This document shows, piece after piece, positions 8,590 through 19,404 of a stretch of 64,000 nt of DNA. The DNA is taken from positions 1 to 64,000 of the forward strand of contig JAAYDA010000066.1 in NCBI GenBank assembly GCA_012729505.1, in the 5' to 3' direction. The notes under the pieces were generated by a model. That model was not told where the DNA came from, made no database searches, and saw nothing but the letters and a program-made list of their open reading frames with translations. The DNA is from Syntrophomonadaceae bacterium (lineage in GTDB: Bacteria > Bacillota > Syntrophomonadia > Syntrophomonadales > DTU052). The first letter of the stretch is position 1; each line of letters starts with the position of its first letter. A program made the translations under genes and the position numbers.

Positions 8590-10281
8590 TTATGCCCCCG
8601 ATTTTTGTGCCCGAACCCATGAATCCCGCAAAGATACAATACGGTTAAGGACCAGAGAATCCTGGTGTGATTCAATCGGGTCCAGGGCAAAATACCCTTG
8701 TCTGAGAAACTGGTATCTATCCTCAAGTGTGGCCTGCTTCAGACCGGGCTCCAGCCAGCAAGAATCCAACACCTCTAAAGATTCCGGATTAATTTCATCC
8801 TGATAGCCCAACTCTCCTTCACCCGGGTTTTCACTTTGAAACAGATGATTGTAAAGCCGGACTGTTGCCTTCACCGCATGAGGGGCCGAGACCCAGTGAA
8901 GAGTTCCTTTGACCTTCCGAGTACTTCCCGCCATACCGCTAAGAGTATCAGGGTCATAAGTACAATGCAGTTCCGCCACTTCATTAGTAATAGGATCCTT
9001 TATTACCTGTTCACATTTAATGATATATGCATGTTTTAATCTTACCTCTTTACCCGGAGAAAGACGGAAGAATTTCTTGGGCGGGTCTTCCATAAAATCC
9101 TCCTGTTCAATATACAACTCCCTGGAAAACGGTATTTTCCTTGATCCCATGGCAGGATTCTCAGGGTTGTTGTCCGCTTCAAGCTCCTCCACCACACCTT
9201 CGGGATAATTCTCAATCACAACTTTTAAGGGACGTAACACCGCCATTACTCGACCGGCACGCATATTAAGATCTTCCCTGATGCAATGCTCCAGAAGAGC
9301 AACGTCAACAGTGCTATTGCTTTTCGCCACTCCGATGCGCTCGCAAAAATCACGAATAGCTTTAGGTCCCACACCACGTCGCCTTAAACCTGATATCGTA
9401 GGCATACGCGGATCATCCCATCCGTTTACAAAGTTCTTTTCCACCAGCTCCCTCAATATCCGCTTGCTCATAACAGTATGGGTAAGGTTAAGCCGGGCAA
9501 ATTCGATCTGCTGGGGCCGGTTTTCCAAACCAAGGCTTTCCAGAATCCAGTCATATAGAGGGCGATGATCCTCAAATTCCAGGGTGCAAAGGGAATGAGT
9601 AATCCTCTCGATATAGTCAGACAAGGGATGAGCATAATCATACATTGGGTAAATACACCATTCATCACCGGTCCGGTGATGAATCTCTCTCAATATCCTG
9701 TAAAGAACAGGATCCCGCATGTTCAGATTAGGAGACGCCATATCGATACGTGCTCTCAACACCCGGGTGCCATCAGCAAATTCACCTGCCCGCATTTGAT
9801 TAAAAAGCTCCAGGCTTTCTTTAACCGGTCGGTCCCGATAAGGGCTTTCCTTTCCCGGCTGAGTCAAGGTTCCGCGATATTCCTTGATTTCCTCAGCATT
9901 CAAATCACAAACATAAGCCTTACCAAGTTTAATCAACTGAACGGCATAATCAAAAAGCTGTTCAAAATAATCTGAAGCATAGTAAAGCCTATCCTCCCAA
10001 TCAAATCCCAGCCATCTGACATCAGCTTTTATTGATTCAACAAACTCAATTTCTTCTTTAGTGGGATTAGTATCATCAAAGCGAAGATTACATACCCCCC
10101 CATTTCTGGCCGCCGTCCCGAAATTCAAACAAATGGATTTAGCGTGTCCGATATGTAAATATCCGTTAGGCTCAGGCGGAAATCTGGTGTGAACTCTTCC
10201 GCCATTCTTGCCTGCCTTAATATCATTATTGATAATGGTCTGAATAAAGCTGGATGGATAATCATCGTTATTCATAGACAT
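8590..10281 (-). CDS. glnS: Glutamine--tRNA ligase
   Basis: A 563-residue class I GlnRS. It has HIGH-like [10 protein letters not shown] and a VMSKR motif ([15 protein letters not shown]), plus the C-terminal anticodon-binding beta-barrels typical of the GlnRS/eukaryotic-type GluRS branch. I start at 10281 (MSMNNDDYP), with AAGGAG 9 nt upstream; a longer reading from 10320 overlaps that site. Most Firmicutes lack GlnRS and make Gln-tRNA by the GatCAB route. The gene is inserted between ispDF and gltX, which are adjacent in Bacillus, suggesting acquisition. Confidence 0.95.
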   Translation of the reverse strand: MSMNNDDYPSSFIQTIINNDIKAGKNGGRVHTRFPPEPNGYLHIGHAKSICLNFGTAARNGGVCNLRFDDTNPTKEEIEFVESIKADVRWLGFDWEDRLYYASDYFEQLFDYAVQLIKLGKAYVCDLNAEEIKEYRGTLTQPGKESPYRDRPVKESLELFNQMRAGEFADGTRVLRARIDMASPNLNMRDPVLYRILREIHHRTGDEWCIYPMYDYAHPLSDYIERITHSLCTLEFEDHRPLYDWILESLGLENRPQQIEFARLNLTHTVMSKRILRELVEKNFVNGWDDPRMPTISGLRRRGVGPKAIRDFCERIGVAKSNSTVDVALLEHCIREDLNMRAGRVMAVLRPLKVVIENYPEGVVEELEADNNPENPAMGSRKIPFSRELYIEQEDFMEDPPKKFFRLSPGKEVRLKHAYIIKCEQVIKDPITNEVAELHCTYDPDTLSGMAGSTRKVKGTLHWVSAPHAVKATVRLYNHLFQSENPGEGELGYQDEINPESLEVLDSCWLEPGLKQATLEDRYQFLRQGYFALDPIESHQDSLVLNRIVSLRDSWVRAQKSGA

Positions 10282-10335
10282 TTTACAGTACTCCTTTTCC
10301 ATAATTGCCGCCCTGGACAATCAATCAATTCATGT

Positions 10336-11511
10336 TTAAGCCCCGTTAAATATCCGAAGCAAAGCAATGGCCTGAGCAGCGATACCTTCTCCTTGTCCTG
10401 CGGGCCCCAGTCCTTCGTTTGTTGTCGCTTTAATATTTATCTGCCGAATGCCTATCCCTAACAAGTCCGCAATCCCTTTTTTCATATCCCCAAGGAACGG
10501 AGCAAGATAGGGACGTTCTGCAACAATTGTACAATCAATATTCATTATTTCAAATGACTGCCGGTCTATCAGTATCTTCACCTTTTCAAGTAAAGCCAGA
10601 CTGCTCACATCTTTATACCGGGGATCCTTATCAGGGAAGTGATGGCCGATATCCCCCAAGCCGGCGGCGCCCAATAATGCGTCGCAAATTGCATGAAGGA
10701 GCACATCCGCATCCGAATGACCCAAAAGACCCTTTTCAAAGGGAATGTTCACTCCCCCCAGAATTAAAGGCCGATCCTCCACCAAGCGGTGAATATCATA
10801 ACCTATGCCTGCTCGCATATTATTGTCATCACCCAACCAACCCCTTACCACAGCCATGTCTTCCCGGGTAGTAATTTTCAGGTTCTGTTCTTCACCAGGC
10901 ACTATCCTCACCGGGCCACAGTATTTTTCAAATAGCACCGCATCATCCGTTCCCAGAAATCCCTCGTTTGAAGCCTGAACATAAGCATTTTTAAGCATAT
11001 CCATTCGGAATACCTGAGGGGTCTGAATCCGATAAATTCGGGAACGGTCAAGGGTATGACATACATTACCCTCTTCATCCGCCTCTTTGAGAGTGTCCTT
11101 GCTGGGGACTCCGGGACAGGCCGCATTAAATTCCCGGGCGGCTTGTATCACCCTTTGGGCCAAAAAGACGGATAATAGTGGCCGTGCCGCATCATGCACC
11201 GCCACAAAATCCAATCTGTCATCCAGAGCCTCCAGCCCCGCCCGGACCGAATGCTGCCGTTCCGCTCCTCCGGGCACAACCTTGATGGGTCTACGGCTGC
11301 AAAAGCCATCATCAATCTTCGCCTTCATCAACTCCAGCTCTTCCGGGTGAGCTACGACAACAATTTCAGCAACATCCTCCAAACCAGCAAAAACATCTAA
11401 AGAATACTTGATGACAGACTGACCGGCAAGCTCCAAAAAAACTTTATTAACTGAGGTTTGCATGCGCTGCCCCTGGCCGGCGGCAACCACGATGACCCCG
11501 GTATCACCCAA
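10336..11511 (-). CDS. ispDF: Bifunctional IspD-IspF (MEP isoprenoid pathway)
   Basis: A 391-residue fusion. Residues 1-230 are 2-C-methyl-D-erythritol 4-phosphate cytidylyltransferase ([20 protein letters not shown] nucleotide loop, HDAARP). Residues 232-391 are 2-C-methyl-D-erythritol 2,4-cyclodiphosphate synthase ([28 protein letters not shown], with metal ligands D and H). The two steps flank IspE in the pathway. In Bacillus ispD and ispF are separate adjacent genes. It overlaps the upstream PIN-TRAM gene by 8 nt. Confidence 0.95.
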   Translation of the reverse strand: MGDTGVIVVAAGQGQRMQTSVNKVFLELAGQSVIKYSLDVFAGLEDVAEIVVVAHPEELELMKAKIDDGFCSRRPIKVVPGGAERQHSVRAGLEALDDRLDFVAVHDAARPLLSVFLAQRVIQAAREFNAACPGVPSKDTLKEADEEGNVCHTLDRSRIYRIQTPQVFRMDMLKNAYVQASNEGFLGTDDAVLFEKYCGPVRIVPGEEQNLKITTREDMAVVRGWLGDDNNMRAGIGYDIHRLVEDRPLILGGVNIPFEKGLLGHSDADVLLHAICDALLGAAGLGDIGHHFPDKDPRYKDVSSLALLEKVKILIDRQSFEIMNIDCTIVAERPYLAPFLGDMKKGIADLLGIGIRQINIKATTNEGLGPAGQGEGIAAQAIALLRIFNGA

Positions 11512-12598
11512 ACAAATTCACCTCTTGCAGGTTCTGCATCGGTTGCCCCAGACGATTCTCTTCCCGAGACTTCTTGGTAAATATCATCCGGCCGGCAGCG
11601 GTTTGAAATACACTGGTTACAACTACCTCTATTTCCTGACCAATATCACCCAAACCATTTTCAACCACTACCATGGTGCCATCCTCCAGATATCCCACTC
11701 CCTGACCGTCTTCTTTACCTTCCTTTATGATGTTAACCTTCATAGTCTCTCCGGGGAAAACAATGACTTTAACCGCATTAGTCAGCTCATTAACGTTAAG
11801 AACCTTTATCCCTTGCAACTCAGCGACCTTGTTAAGATTATAGTCATTGGTAACCATGCTGGCATCTAAACTTTTACAGAGCCCTAACAATTTCATGTCT
11901 ACTTCTCGTTCATCCAAAAAAACTCCTTCCATAATACCGATTTTGATACCCGGATGCTTTTGCATTTTACTTAAAATCTCCAGGCCACGCCGCCCCTTGC
12001 TGCGTCTTACGTAATCGGCTGAATCAGCAATGTGGCGCAATTCTTCAATGACAAAAGAAGGAACAATCAATGAGCCCTCCAGAAATCCTGATAGAGCAAC
12101 ATCATATATTCGCCCGTCGATAATCGCACTGGTATCCAATACTTTATCGTTATTGCTGCAGCCGGCCGGGGATGACTCCGGCTGGTAATTGGGCCGGAAC
12201 AGACCTACAAAGTCATATGCTTTCCGGCGGCCAATATTAAATCCCAGAAACCCACAAATAAAGAAGACCCCGAATTTAATATACTCACCTGCCATCTCCA
12301 TGACCATAAAGGGATATCCGAGAATAAATCCTACGCAGATTCCCCCCAGCATACCGGTTATGCCCCCCAATAGCACCTCCACCGAAGTTGCGTCCATAGC
12401 AAGATTAAAATAGTTCCATCCTCTCTGAAACAAAAGCAGTGCATACCTGCAGCACACAAAACAAATTGCGGCCGCAGAAATTCCGGTCAAAACTGCTATT
12501 TTCCAATCTGTTGCCCAAATTCCCCGGCTCATTACTCCGGTCCAAATTCCAATTAGCAACGAAATAAGGATGAAAAAGAATGCCGTTCCCTTATTCAT
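11504..12598 (-). CDS. yacL: PIN-TRAM domain membrane protein (YacL family)
   Basis: A 364-residue protein with four hydrophobic segments in the first ~130 residues, a PIN nuclease-like domain ([20 protein letters not shown], later [17 protein letters not shown]) and a C-terminal TRAM domain (about 290-345). PIN domains are usually Mg-dependent RNases; TRAM binds RNA. The start at 12598 (MNKGTAFFF) is chosen because GGAGGTGAT lies 7 nt upstream; an ATG at 12616 would overlap that site. Position before ispD is conserved in Bacillus. Cellular function is unproven. Confidence 0.9.
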   Translation of the reverse strand: MNKGTAFFFILISLLIGIWTGVMSRGIWATDWKIAVLTGISAAAICFVCCRYALLLFQRGWNYFNLAMDATSVEVLLGGITGMLGGICVGFILGYPFMVMEMAGEYIKFGVFFICGFLGFNIGRRKAYDFVGLFRPNYQPESSPAGCSNNDKVLDTSAIIDGRIYDVALSGFLEGSLIVPSFVIEELRHIADSADYVRRSKGRRGLEILSKMQKHPGIKIGIMEGVFLDEREVDMKLLGLCKSLDASMVTNDYNLNKVAELQGIKVLNVNELTNAVKVIVFPGETMKVNIIKEGKEDGQGVGYLEDGTMVVVENGLGDIGQEIEVVVTSVFQTAAGRMIFTKKSREENRLGQPMQNLQEVNLFG

Positions 12599-12728
12599 GT
12601 TAATAATCACCTCCATTCACTATTGTTCTATTTTTCTGCCAATATTATGCAGGTATAATTGTCCCTTCCCAATTCTTTGGTCATTATTTTTTAATGAGAA
12701 TGTCTCTATAGCCCGTATTATGTAAATC

Positions 12729-12745
12729 TTTGTCACCGTGACAAA
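12729..12745. promoter_or_regulatory. Candidate operator palindrome
   Basis: A perfect 17-bp inverted repeat, TTTGTCAC, C, GTGACAAA, ending one base before the -35 hexamer of the following promoter. A second TGACAAAG half-site (12762-12769) lies in the -35/-10 spacer. Placement and symmetry suggest a dimeric regulator binds here. The regulator is unknown. Confidence 0.55.
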
Positions 12746-12746
12746 A

Positions 12747-12776
12747 TTGACAGTGCATTTATGACAAAGATATAAT
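12747..12776 (+). promoter_or_regulatory. Sigma-A promoter for the 12829 gene
   Basis: TTGACA (12747-12752) and TATAAT (12771-12776), both perfect, with an 18-bp spacer. It drives the only plus-strand gene in the first 45 kb. Confidence 0.85.
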
Positions 12777-12828
12777 AAAGTAGGCTTCAGAAGGTAGTAT
12801 TATAGGGAAAAGGAGGCGCTTCCCTTTC

Positions 12829-13227
12829 GTGAAGGATTTAATTTGTGATGAATTTCAAAATGTCGTTAGCGATCTTCTCATTCGTCATCATAGTATCTTA
12901 GATGTGCTATCCAAAATGGCTGAGTCAACAGCCCGAGTAAATCGAGGTATCTGTAAATCGGTAAACGACTGTGGCTGTTTGTCAATCGAAGCCAAAAAAG
13001 TAGCAATTCCCACTGACGTGGAGTCAATTGATGAGATGAAACAATACCTGGACCCCCATGTTCGCGGCAAACTATGCCCTAGCTGCGAAGAAGTTCTAAT
13101 GAATGAACTGGGCAAAAACCTTTTCTATACTGCAGCATTATGCAACATTTTGGGCCTGAACCTCTATGATGTATTTCTCCATGAGTATAAGAAAGCCAGT
13201 GCCCTGGGGGTTTTCAACCTAACCTAA
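12829..13227 (+). CDS. Conserved clostridial protein of unknown function
   Basis: 132 residues starting at GTG, with AGGAGG 12 nt upstream. I do not know its function. It looks like a family widespread in Clostridia, sometimes catalogued as DUF1573-type, though I am unsure of that label. The protein is soluble and mostly helical. Cysteines at ICKSVNDCGC (about 42-50) and KLCPSCEE (about 81-88) could form a metal site. Alone among its neighbours it is on the plus strand, with a near-perfect promoter, a palindrome and its own terminator, so it is an independently regulated monocistron. Confidence 0.85.
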   Translation: MKDLICDEFQNVVSDLLIRHHSILDVLSKMAESTARVNRGICKSVNDCGCLSIEAKKVAIPTDVESIDEMKQYLDPHVRGKLCPSCEEVLMNELGKNLFYTAALCNILGLNLYDVFLHEYKKASALGVFNLT

Positions 13228-13239
13228 AGACACATAAAT

Positions 13240-13274
13240 AAAAAAGAGGTCTGTTCAGAACAGGCCTCTTTTTT
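13240..13274. terminator. Bidirectional intrinsic terminator
   Basis: AAAAAAGAGGTCTGT and ACAGGCCTCTTTTTT flank a five-base loop between convergent genes (12829 gene and disA). A-tract and T-tract on both sides allow termination in both directions. Confidence 0.92.
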
Positions 13275-13289
13275 ATTTCTGATCTACAC

Positions 13290-14384
13290 CTACACCATAT
13301 ACTCCAAAATCAACTGTTCCTGCATCCGTTTCAAACCGTTTCTAATGGATTTAGCCCTAACCTCCCCAATCCCCTCCACATCATCTAATTCTTCGATGCT
13401 AGCCTGGAGTATCCTGGTAAAATCTCCGAAAGTATCTACCAGGTTTTCAATGATCTGAGTGGGTATACGGGGCAGCTTCTGAAGAATTCGGAACCCTCGG
13501 GGGGCAACCTGAATATCCAAAACACTGCTGGAAGTTCCAAATCCCAGTGCTTTGGCGATACTAACAGCATCAGTAACATCCTCTTCAAATGATTTCATAA
13601 TCGCTGTGAATATCTCCAACGGTGACTTGTCTAAGAATCTTGAATAATCTCTGATAATGAGAATAGCTTCTTCTTCAACATTGGACAGCATCTCATCCAA
13701 CTGCATTTTTACCAAACGACCCTCAATACCTAATTCCACTATATGATTCTCCAACTCCTGTCCTATCTTCAAAACCATCATCGACCTCATCAAAGCCCGG
13801 CTAACCTCAGATACCATTACCATATCCTCAAACTCAGTAGCTCCCAACTGAACCAGATCTTTATCCAAAACCGTCCGATATTTTTCCAGAGTCTGCAAAG
13901 CTTGATTAGCCTTTATCAAAATCGCTCCTATTTCATGTAAGACATAGCTTTGATCACCTTGAAAAAGAGTAATAATATTTCGGCGCTGAGATATTGCTAT
14001 GACCAATTCACCCGTCTGTTTCGCCACCCTCTCCGCCGTACGATGCCTGATACCGGTCTCACTGGAAGACAGATTTGCATCAGGAACTAATTGAGTATTG
14101 GCAATTAAGATCCGGGTAGCATCTTTGTTAAGAACGAGGGCACCGTCCATTTTAGCCAGTTCGTACAAGTTAGATGGCGTAAGCTCGCAATCCAGGTAAA
14201 AGCCCCCGCTGATCAGAGCAGAAATCTGCGCTGATTCTCCTCCAACCACCAGCAACGCCCCGGTCCTGGCCTTTAAGATGTTTTCCAAGCCCAGCCTGAA
14301 AGTAGTTCCCGGAGCAACTAACTGTAAGGCCTTTTGTATACTAACACCAGATATCGAATCATCCTTCAAAATGCATTCCTCCAT
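13290..14384 (-). CDS. disA: DNA integrity scanning diadenylate cyclase DisA
   Basis: 364 residues. The N-terminal DAC domain makes cyclic di-AMP from ATP: DGA motif at 80-82 and RHR at 113-115 are both intact. A helical linker (about 150-285) and a C-terminal HhH-type DNA-binding domain (about 290-364, with LDDVEGIGEVRAKSIRNGL) complete the protein. DisA scans chromosomes for lesions and signals through c-di-AMP before sporulation. It overlaps radA by 26 nt, and both follow clpC as in Bacillus. Confidence 0.96.
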   Translation of the reverse strand: MEECILKDDSISGVSIQKALQLVAPGTTFRLGLENILKARTGALLVVGGESAQISALISGGFYLDCELTPSNLYELAKMDGALVLNKDATRILIANTQLVPDANLSSSETGIRHRTAERVAKQTGELVIAISQRRNIITLFQGDQSYVLHEIGAILIKANQALQTLEKYRTVLDKDLVQLGATEFEDMVMVSEVSRALMRSMMVLKIGQELENHIVELGIEGRLVKMQLDEMLSNVEEEAILIIRDYSRFLDKSPLEIFTAIMKSFEEDVTDAVSIAKALGFGTSSSVLDIQVAPRGFRILQKLPRIPTQIIENLVDTFGDFTRILQASIEELDDVEGIGEVRAKSIRNGLKRMQEQLILEYMV

Positions 14385-15732
14385 TATGGCGGTTTTTTAT
14401 TAAAGCCTCAGCTAACGTGTCTACCGGTATTACTTCCAAACCCAATGTGTTCACAGCTTCCTGGCCGGTCTCATTTGGAATCAATGCTCTGACAAAACCA
14501 AGTTTTTTAGCTTCCTTCAGCCTTAAAGTCAAATTGGAAACGGACCGAACCTCCCCTGATAACCCTAGCTCACCCACAACAATGCTTCCGGAAGGCAAAG
14601 GCGTATCATAGAAACTTGAAGCCATGGCCAAAGCAACACCCAGGTCAGTGGCCGGGTCCTTTAGCGATGCACCTCCGGCCACCTTTATGTATACATCTTT
14701 GTTCCCCATACTTAATCCTCCGCGTTTTTCAAGAACTGCCACCAGCAACGAAAGCCGATTCCCTTCGATTCCTGAAGCCATGCGTCGAGGGTAGCCTATA
14801 ACAGATGGGACAACCAATGCCTCCACTTCCACCAGAATAGGCCGGGTACCTTCAAAGCTGGCTACGACTGCCAAGCCAGGCAAGCCATGGCGATGCCGCA
14901 GAAAAATACGCGAAGGATTATCCACTTCAATTAAGCCCTGTCCCGACATCTCCAAAATTCCCATTTCATTGGCCGGCCCAAACCGGTTTTTTACAGTTCT
15001 CAATATGCGGTAAAAATTATTGGTATCTCCTTCAAAGTAGATTACGGTATCAACCAAGTGTTCCAAAACTTTAGGCCCCGCAATCGCTCCTTCTTTGGTT
15101 ACATGCCCGATTAAGACGAAGGGAAGATCCGTTTTTTTGGCTATTTCCATTACTCGAGCCGCACTTTCCCGCAGCTGAGCCACACTTCCCGGTATTGAGC
15201 CGATTTCTGGAATATAAACAGTCTGTATTGAGTCCACGATGACCAGGTCTGGTTTTATCTGATCAATATATCCGGCTAAGAAGTCCAAATTAGCTTCATT
15301 AATGATATAGATATTCCTGCCGTCAATCCCCAGGCGATCCGCTCTCATTTTAATCTGCCGGGATGATTCTTCTCCAGAGAGATAGAGTACCTTCTTTCCG
15401 GCTTTGTCCAGGTAGTCGGCAATTTGCAAAAGCAGGGTCGACTTTCCTATGCCAGGTTCTCCTCCCAGCAAAATAAGGCTCCCTGGTACTATTCCGCCGC
15501 CTAAAACCCGGTCAAGCTCATAATTGCCACTTTGGAAACGCATGGTCTCTTCACCGCTAACGTCAATCAAAGCCCGAAGCTCTCGCCCAGGAAAGGCAAC
15601 CTTTGGCCGATCGGGGCGGATTAATTCTTCTGTCAAAGTATTCCAGTTATTACACCCTGGGCAACGGCCCATCTGTTTGGGTGATTGATATCCGCATTCT
15701 GAACAGCAAAAATACGATTTCTCTTTCGCCAT
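14359..15732 (-). CDS. radA: DNA repair protein RadA
   Basis: 457 residues. N-terminal zinc finger CSECGYQSPKQMGRCPGC (about 10-27), RecA-like ATPase with Walker A GGEPGIGKST (about 94-103), the RadA-specific KNRFGP motif (about 254-259) and a C-terminal Lon-protease-like domain from about 290. RadA is a branch-migration helicase in recombinational repair, and in Bacillus its interaction with DisA affects c-di-AMP output. Confidence 0.96.
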   Translation of the reverse strand: MAKEKSYFCCSECGYQSPKQMGRCPGCNNWNTLTEELIRPDRPKVAFPGRELRALIDVSGEETMRFQSGNYELDRVLGGGIVPGSLILLGGEPGIGKSTLLLQIADYLDKAGKKVLYLSGEESSRQIKMRADRLGIDGRNIYIINEANLDFLAGYIDQIKPDLVIVDSIQTVYIPEIGSIPGSVAQLRESAARVMEIAKKTDLPFVLIGHVTKEGAIAGPKVLEHLVDTVIYFEGDTNNFYRILRTVKNRFGPANEMGILEMSGQGLIEVDNPSRIFLRHRHGLPGLAVVASFEGTRPILVEVEALVVPSVIGYPRRMASGIEGNRLSLLVAVLEKRGGLSMGNKDVYIKVAGGASLKDPATDLGVALAMASSFYDTPLPSGSIVVGELGLSGEVRSVSNLTLRLKEAKKLGFVRALIPNETGQEAVNTLGLEVIPVDTLAEALIKNRHNGGMHFEG

Positions 15733-15818
15733 GCCTACCTCTCAAGCTTATCCGGAATCATTCGATGAAGATCGCCAAAAACAACTATTAATTATACATA
15801 AAATAATTGTATCATTTT

Positions 15819-15846
15819 GAAGGGAAGGACCAAAGCCCTTCCCTTA
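15819..15846 (-). terminator. Hairpin after clpC (weak terminator)
   Basis: AAGGGAAGG and CCTTCCCTT arms with a short loop, just past the clpC stop. No real T-tract follows on the minus strand (CAAAATG), so it may only attenuate transcription into radA or protect the 3' end. Confidence 0.45.
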
Positions 15847-15853
15847 TTAATAA

Positions 15854-18325
15854 TTAACGTACAATTATTTCATTTTCCTCAACATCAATGGTAACCCGGT
15901 CCCCCGCTTTTAAATGTCCTTTCAAGATTTCTTCGGAGACGTTGTCTTCAATCAATCGCTGTATGGCCCGTCTTAGTGGCCGTGCACCATACAACGGATC
16001 GAAGCCTTCTTTAATAATTTTGTTCTTTGCGGCTTCAGTTAAGGTAAACAATATACCCTGCTCATTAATCCGTTTTTCCACCTGAACAATTAGCAAATCA
16101 ACGATCTGGCCCAGTTCCTCTTGGGTGAGGCTCTGAAATACTATTATTTCATCCAAGCGATTAATAAACTCCGGCCTGAATACTGTCTTTGTTTTCTCCA
16201 GGATCTGCTCTTTCATTTTCTCGTAATCGACGGCTGCTTCATCATTTTGCTGGAACCCTAAAGTACGGACTTTCCCGATTCCTTCGGCCCCCACATTGGA
16301 GGTCATGATTATTACCGTGTTTCTAAAGTCTACGGTGCGCCCTTTCCCATCGGTCAATCTGCCATCCTCCAGAACCTGAAGTAAGATATTGAAAACCTCC
16401 GGATGAGCTTTTTCGATTTCATCCAATAGTATCACCGAATAAGGTCTGCGTCTGACCCCTTCAGTTAGCTGGCCTCCCTCATCATATCCCACATAACCTG
16501 GAGGAGAGCCTATCATGCGGGCAACCGCATGTTTCTCCATATACTCAGACATATCCAACCTGATCAAGGCATCCTCCTGTCCAAACATGGCTTCTGCTAA
16601 AGTTCTGGCCAATTCCGTTTTCCCGACTCCGGTTGGCCCAAGGAAAATAAAAGATCCAATAGGACGTTTGGGATCCTTAAGACCGGCCCGGGCCCGACGA
16701 ACTGCCTTGGCCACCGCAGTCACAGCTTCTTCCTGACCCACTACCCGCTGGTGCAGGACTTCTTCTAACTTGGATATCCTCTCAGATTCTCCTTCAGTCA
16801 ACCGGCTGACCGGAACTCCAGTCCAACTGGCGACGATATCTGCAATGTTCTCCTCAGTAACCACACCGCTTTCCAGGTTGCGCTTTCCTACCCACTCTTT
16901 GCGGCGCTGATCAATTTCTGACCGCAGACTCTGCTCTTGGTCCCGTAGTCGAGCCGCCCTTTCATAATCCTGGGAATTAATGGCCTCCTCCTTTTCCTCG
17001 GCCAGAGTCTGAAGTGAAGCCTCCAAATCCTTCAAATCTTCAGGTATTACATAACGTTCCAATCTCACCCGTGACGAGGCTTCATCAACCAGATCAATGG
17101 CTTTGTCCGGCAGAAAGCGATCGGTAATATAACGATTAGAAAGAGCAGCCGCAGCATTCAAAGCCTCATCCGTTATTTTGACCCCATGATGAGCCTCATA
17201 TCGGTCCCGCAATCCATGTAGAATTTCTACCGTTTCCTCGATGGAGGGCTCCTCCACCATAATCGGCTGGAATCTCCTCTCCAAGGCCGCATCCTTTTCA
17301 ATATGCTTACGGTATTCATCCAAGGTAGTCGCTCCTACACACTGAATCTCTCCTCTGGCCAACGAAGGCTTCAGGATATTGGCTGCATCGATAGCACCTT
17401 CGGCTGCACCGGCCCCCACCATGGTATGCAGCTCATCAATAAAAACAATCACATCACCCGCAGTCTTGATCTCATTGACCACCTTGGTCAATCTATCCTC
17501 AAACTCACCACGATACTTAGTTCCTGCTACCATAGTGGACAAGTCCAATGCCAAAACCTTCTTGCCGGCCAAGACTTCAGGAACCTTATTGTCAATAATC
17601 CTCTGAGCCAATCCTTCCACAACCGCAGTCTTTCCTACCCCCGGATCTCCAATTAATACCGGATTATTCTTGGTTCTCCGGGAAAGAATCTGGATCACTC
17701 TCTCAATCTCTTTTTCTCGGCCAATAACCGGGTCCAATTTGTTATCTTTAGCCATTTGGGTAAGATCCCGGCTGAAATTATCCAGGACAGGAGTCTTGCT
17801 CTTAGACCGGCTTCGCTTTCCAGTCCCCGAATGGCTGGAAGGCATTGCCTTTTCTTCAGGCCCGCCGGAATCGCCGACCGGCTCGCCCCCCAAAAGTTGA
17901 ATCAGCTGTTCACGTACCCCCTCCAAACGAATGTCCATATTCCTCAGAACCTGGGCAGCCGCACCCTCTTCTTCCCTCAGCAGGGCCAACAGAATGTGTT
18001 CAGTTCCCACATAGTTTACTCCCTGAAGCTGAGCCTCCTCAAATGCGTGATTAATAACCCTTTTGGTTCGTGGCGTTATAGGAATCTCCGGCAAAGAGGT
18101 CTGTTGCCGCCCCTCAATATTTCCAATAACGTTTTTTATCTCTTCTCTGGTTCTCTCCAGATCAACTCCCAGATTTAATAAGGCCCGAGCAGCAATTCCC
18201 TCACCCTCTCTGAGCAGTCCCAAAACCAAATGCTCCGTGCCCACTGCCGGGTGGTTCATTTCCCGCGCTTCTTCCTGTGCGTATAAAACCGCCTTCTGAG
18301 CCCTTTGTGTGAATCTTCTCAGCAT
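15854..18325 (-). CDS. clpC: ATP-dependent Clp protease ATP-binding subunit ClpC
   Basis: 823 residues, usual ClpC length. Clp N-domain repeats at about 1-145; AAA-1 with Walker A GDPGVGKT (about 212-219); UVR-type segment in the middle ([19 protein letters not shown], about 425-445), which contacts the McsA/McsB adaptor; AAA-2 with [11 protein letters not shown] near 550. ClpC unfolds arginine-phosphorylated proteins for ClpP. Last gene of the ctsR-mcsA-mcsB-clpC operon. Confidence 0.97.
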   Translation of the reverse strand: MLRRFTQRAQKAVLYAQEEAREMNHPAVGTEHLVLGLLREGEGIAARALLNLGVDLERTREEIKNVIGNIEGRQQTSLPEIPITPRTKRVINHAFEEAQLQGVNYVGTEHILLALLREEEGAAAQVLRNMDIRLEGVREQLIQLLGGEPVGDSGGPEEKAMPSSHSGTGKRSRSKSKTPVLDNFSRDLTQMAKDNKLDPVIGREKEIERVIQILSRRTKNNPVLIGDPGVGKTAVVEGLAQRIIDNKVPEVLAGKKVLALDLSTMVAGTKYRGEFEDRLTKVVNEIKTAGDVIVFIDELHTMVGAGAAEGAIDAANILKPSLARGEIQCVGATTLDEYRKHIEKDAALERRFQPIMVEEPSIEETVEILHGLRDRYEAHHGVKITDEALNAAAALSNRYITDRFLPDKAIDLVDEASSRVRLERYVIPEDLKDLEASLQTLAEEKEEAINSQDYERAARLRDQEQSLRSEIDQRRKEWVGKRNLESGVVTEENIADIVASWTGVPVSRLTEGESERISKLEEVLHQRVVGQEEAVTAVAKAVRRARAGLKDPKRPIGSFIFLGPTGVGKTELARTLAEAMFGQEDALIRLDMSEYMEKHAVARMIGSPPGYVGYDEGGQLTEGVRRRPYSVILLDEIEKAHPEVFNILLQVLEDGRLTDGKGRTVDFRNTVIIMTSNVGAEGIGKVRTLGFQQNDEAAVDYEKMKEQILEKTKTVFRPEFINRLDEIIVFQSLTQEELGQIVDLLIVQVEKRINEQGILFTLTEAAKNKIIKEGFDPLYGARPLRRAIQRLIEDNVSEEILKGHLKAGDRVTIDVEENEIIVR

Positions 18326-18329
18326 ACAA

Positions 18330-19403
18330 TTATCCCTCCTTAATGTTCTTGGTCAACATATCTTTAATCACCCGGGCTCTAAAGATATCCCTTTCATCAC
18401 TATCCATCTCGCGACCCGCCATTTTTTGCAGATGAGCCGGTCGAATGGCGACAATTAACTCGTTTAAGACCCGGTTTGGAACTTGTGGCAGAATCCCCAT
18501 AACTATGCCCATACGGACATCAGACAGCAGAGCCAGAGCCTCATTAGAAGTTACAACCCGGGCATTAGTCACCAAACCATAAGAACGCCAGACCCGATCC
18601 TCCAGGGTATATTTCATTTCTGACCACAAATAATTCCGGGTAGCCCTTTCCTGTTCCAGAACATGCTCGGTAACAGTCCATAAATTATTTAATATATCCT
18701 CCTCATTTTGCCCCAGAGTAATCTGATTAGATACCTGATAGAAGTTGCCCAGAGCTTCAGTCCCTTCTCCATATAAGCCCCGTACCGTTAACCCCAATTG
18801 GTTAATGCTGTTAAACACTTGGGTTTGGCGGTTAGTCATGGTCAAGCCCGGAAGGTGAAGCATCACGGATCCCCGCATCCCAGTACCTAAATTAGTGGGA
18901 CAGGCAGTCAGATACCCACGTTGATCATCAAAAGCATAATCCAGCGTCTGTTCCAGCGAATCATCAAGATCATCAGCATAACGATAAGCCTGATTCAGCT
19001 GTAATCCCGAAAGAATACTTTGAATCCTCAAATGATCTTCTTCATTAACCATGGCTATGACCGAGCCATCGTTATTGGTGATTATCCCGCAAAAAGGCGA
19101 ATTATTCCTGGCATGTTCCGGGCTTATCAGATGTTTTTCAAGCAGAATATTCCGGTCCAAATCAGAAATCTCACTTAACATCACCATTTTAAGGTGAGGC
19201 AACGGCTTAATAGCCTCTTCCACCTTATCCAACATCAGGCGACCCTTTTCTTCTTCACTGAGCAAATGGGGAAAAGGTAACTCTGCCAGACTACGAGCCA
19301 GACGAATACGGCTGCTAATAATAATATCCGCTTCCGGTCCATCGGCTGTCATCCAACTCACCACCGAATTATTCACCAGTTCATTTATTGACATCTCATT
19401 CAC
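18330..19403 (-). CDS. mcsB: Protein arginine kinase McsB
   Basis: 357 residues of the phosphagen-kinase fold. SSRIRLARSLAELPFP (about 30-45) and CPTNLGTGMRGSVMLHLP (about 167-184) are the nucleotide-binding and active-site signatures. McsB phosphorylates arginines, marking proteins for ClpCP and inactivating CtsR. It is followed after 4 nt by clpC and preceded one base after mcsA. The counteracting phosphatase (39910-40374) is in the same window. Confidence 0.96.
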   Translation of the reverse strand: MNEMSINELVNNSVVSWMTADGPEADIIISSRIRLARSLAELPFPHLLSEEEKGRLMLDKVEEAIKPLPHLKMVMLSEISDLDRNILLEKHLISPEHARNNSPFCGIITNNDGSVIAMVNEEDHLRIQSILSGLQLNQAYRYADDLDDSLEQTLDYAFDDQRGYLTACPTNLGTGMRGSVMLHLPGLTMTNRQTQVFNSINQLGLTVRGLYGEGTEALGNFYQVSNQITLGQNEEDILNNLWTVTEHVLEQERATRNYLWSEMKYTLEDRVWRSYGLVTNARVVTSNEALALLSDVRMGIVMGILPQVPNRVLNELIVAIRPAHLQKMAGREMDSDERDIFRARVIKDMLTKNIKEG

Positions 19404-19404
19404 C

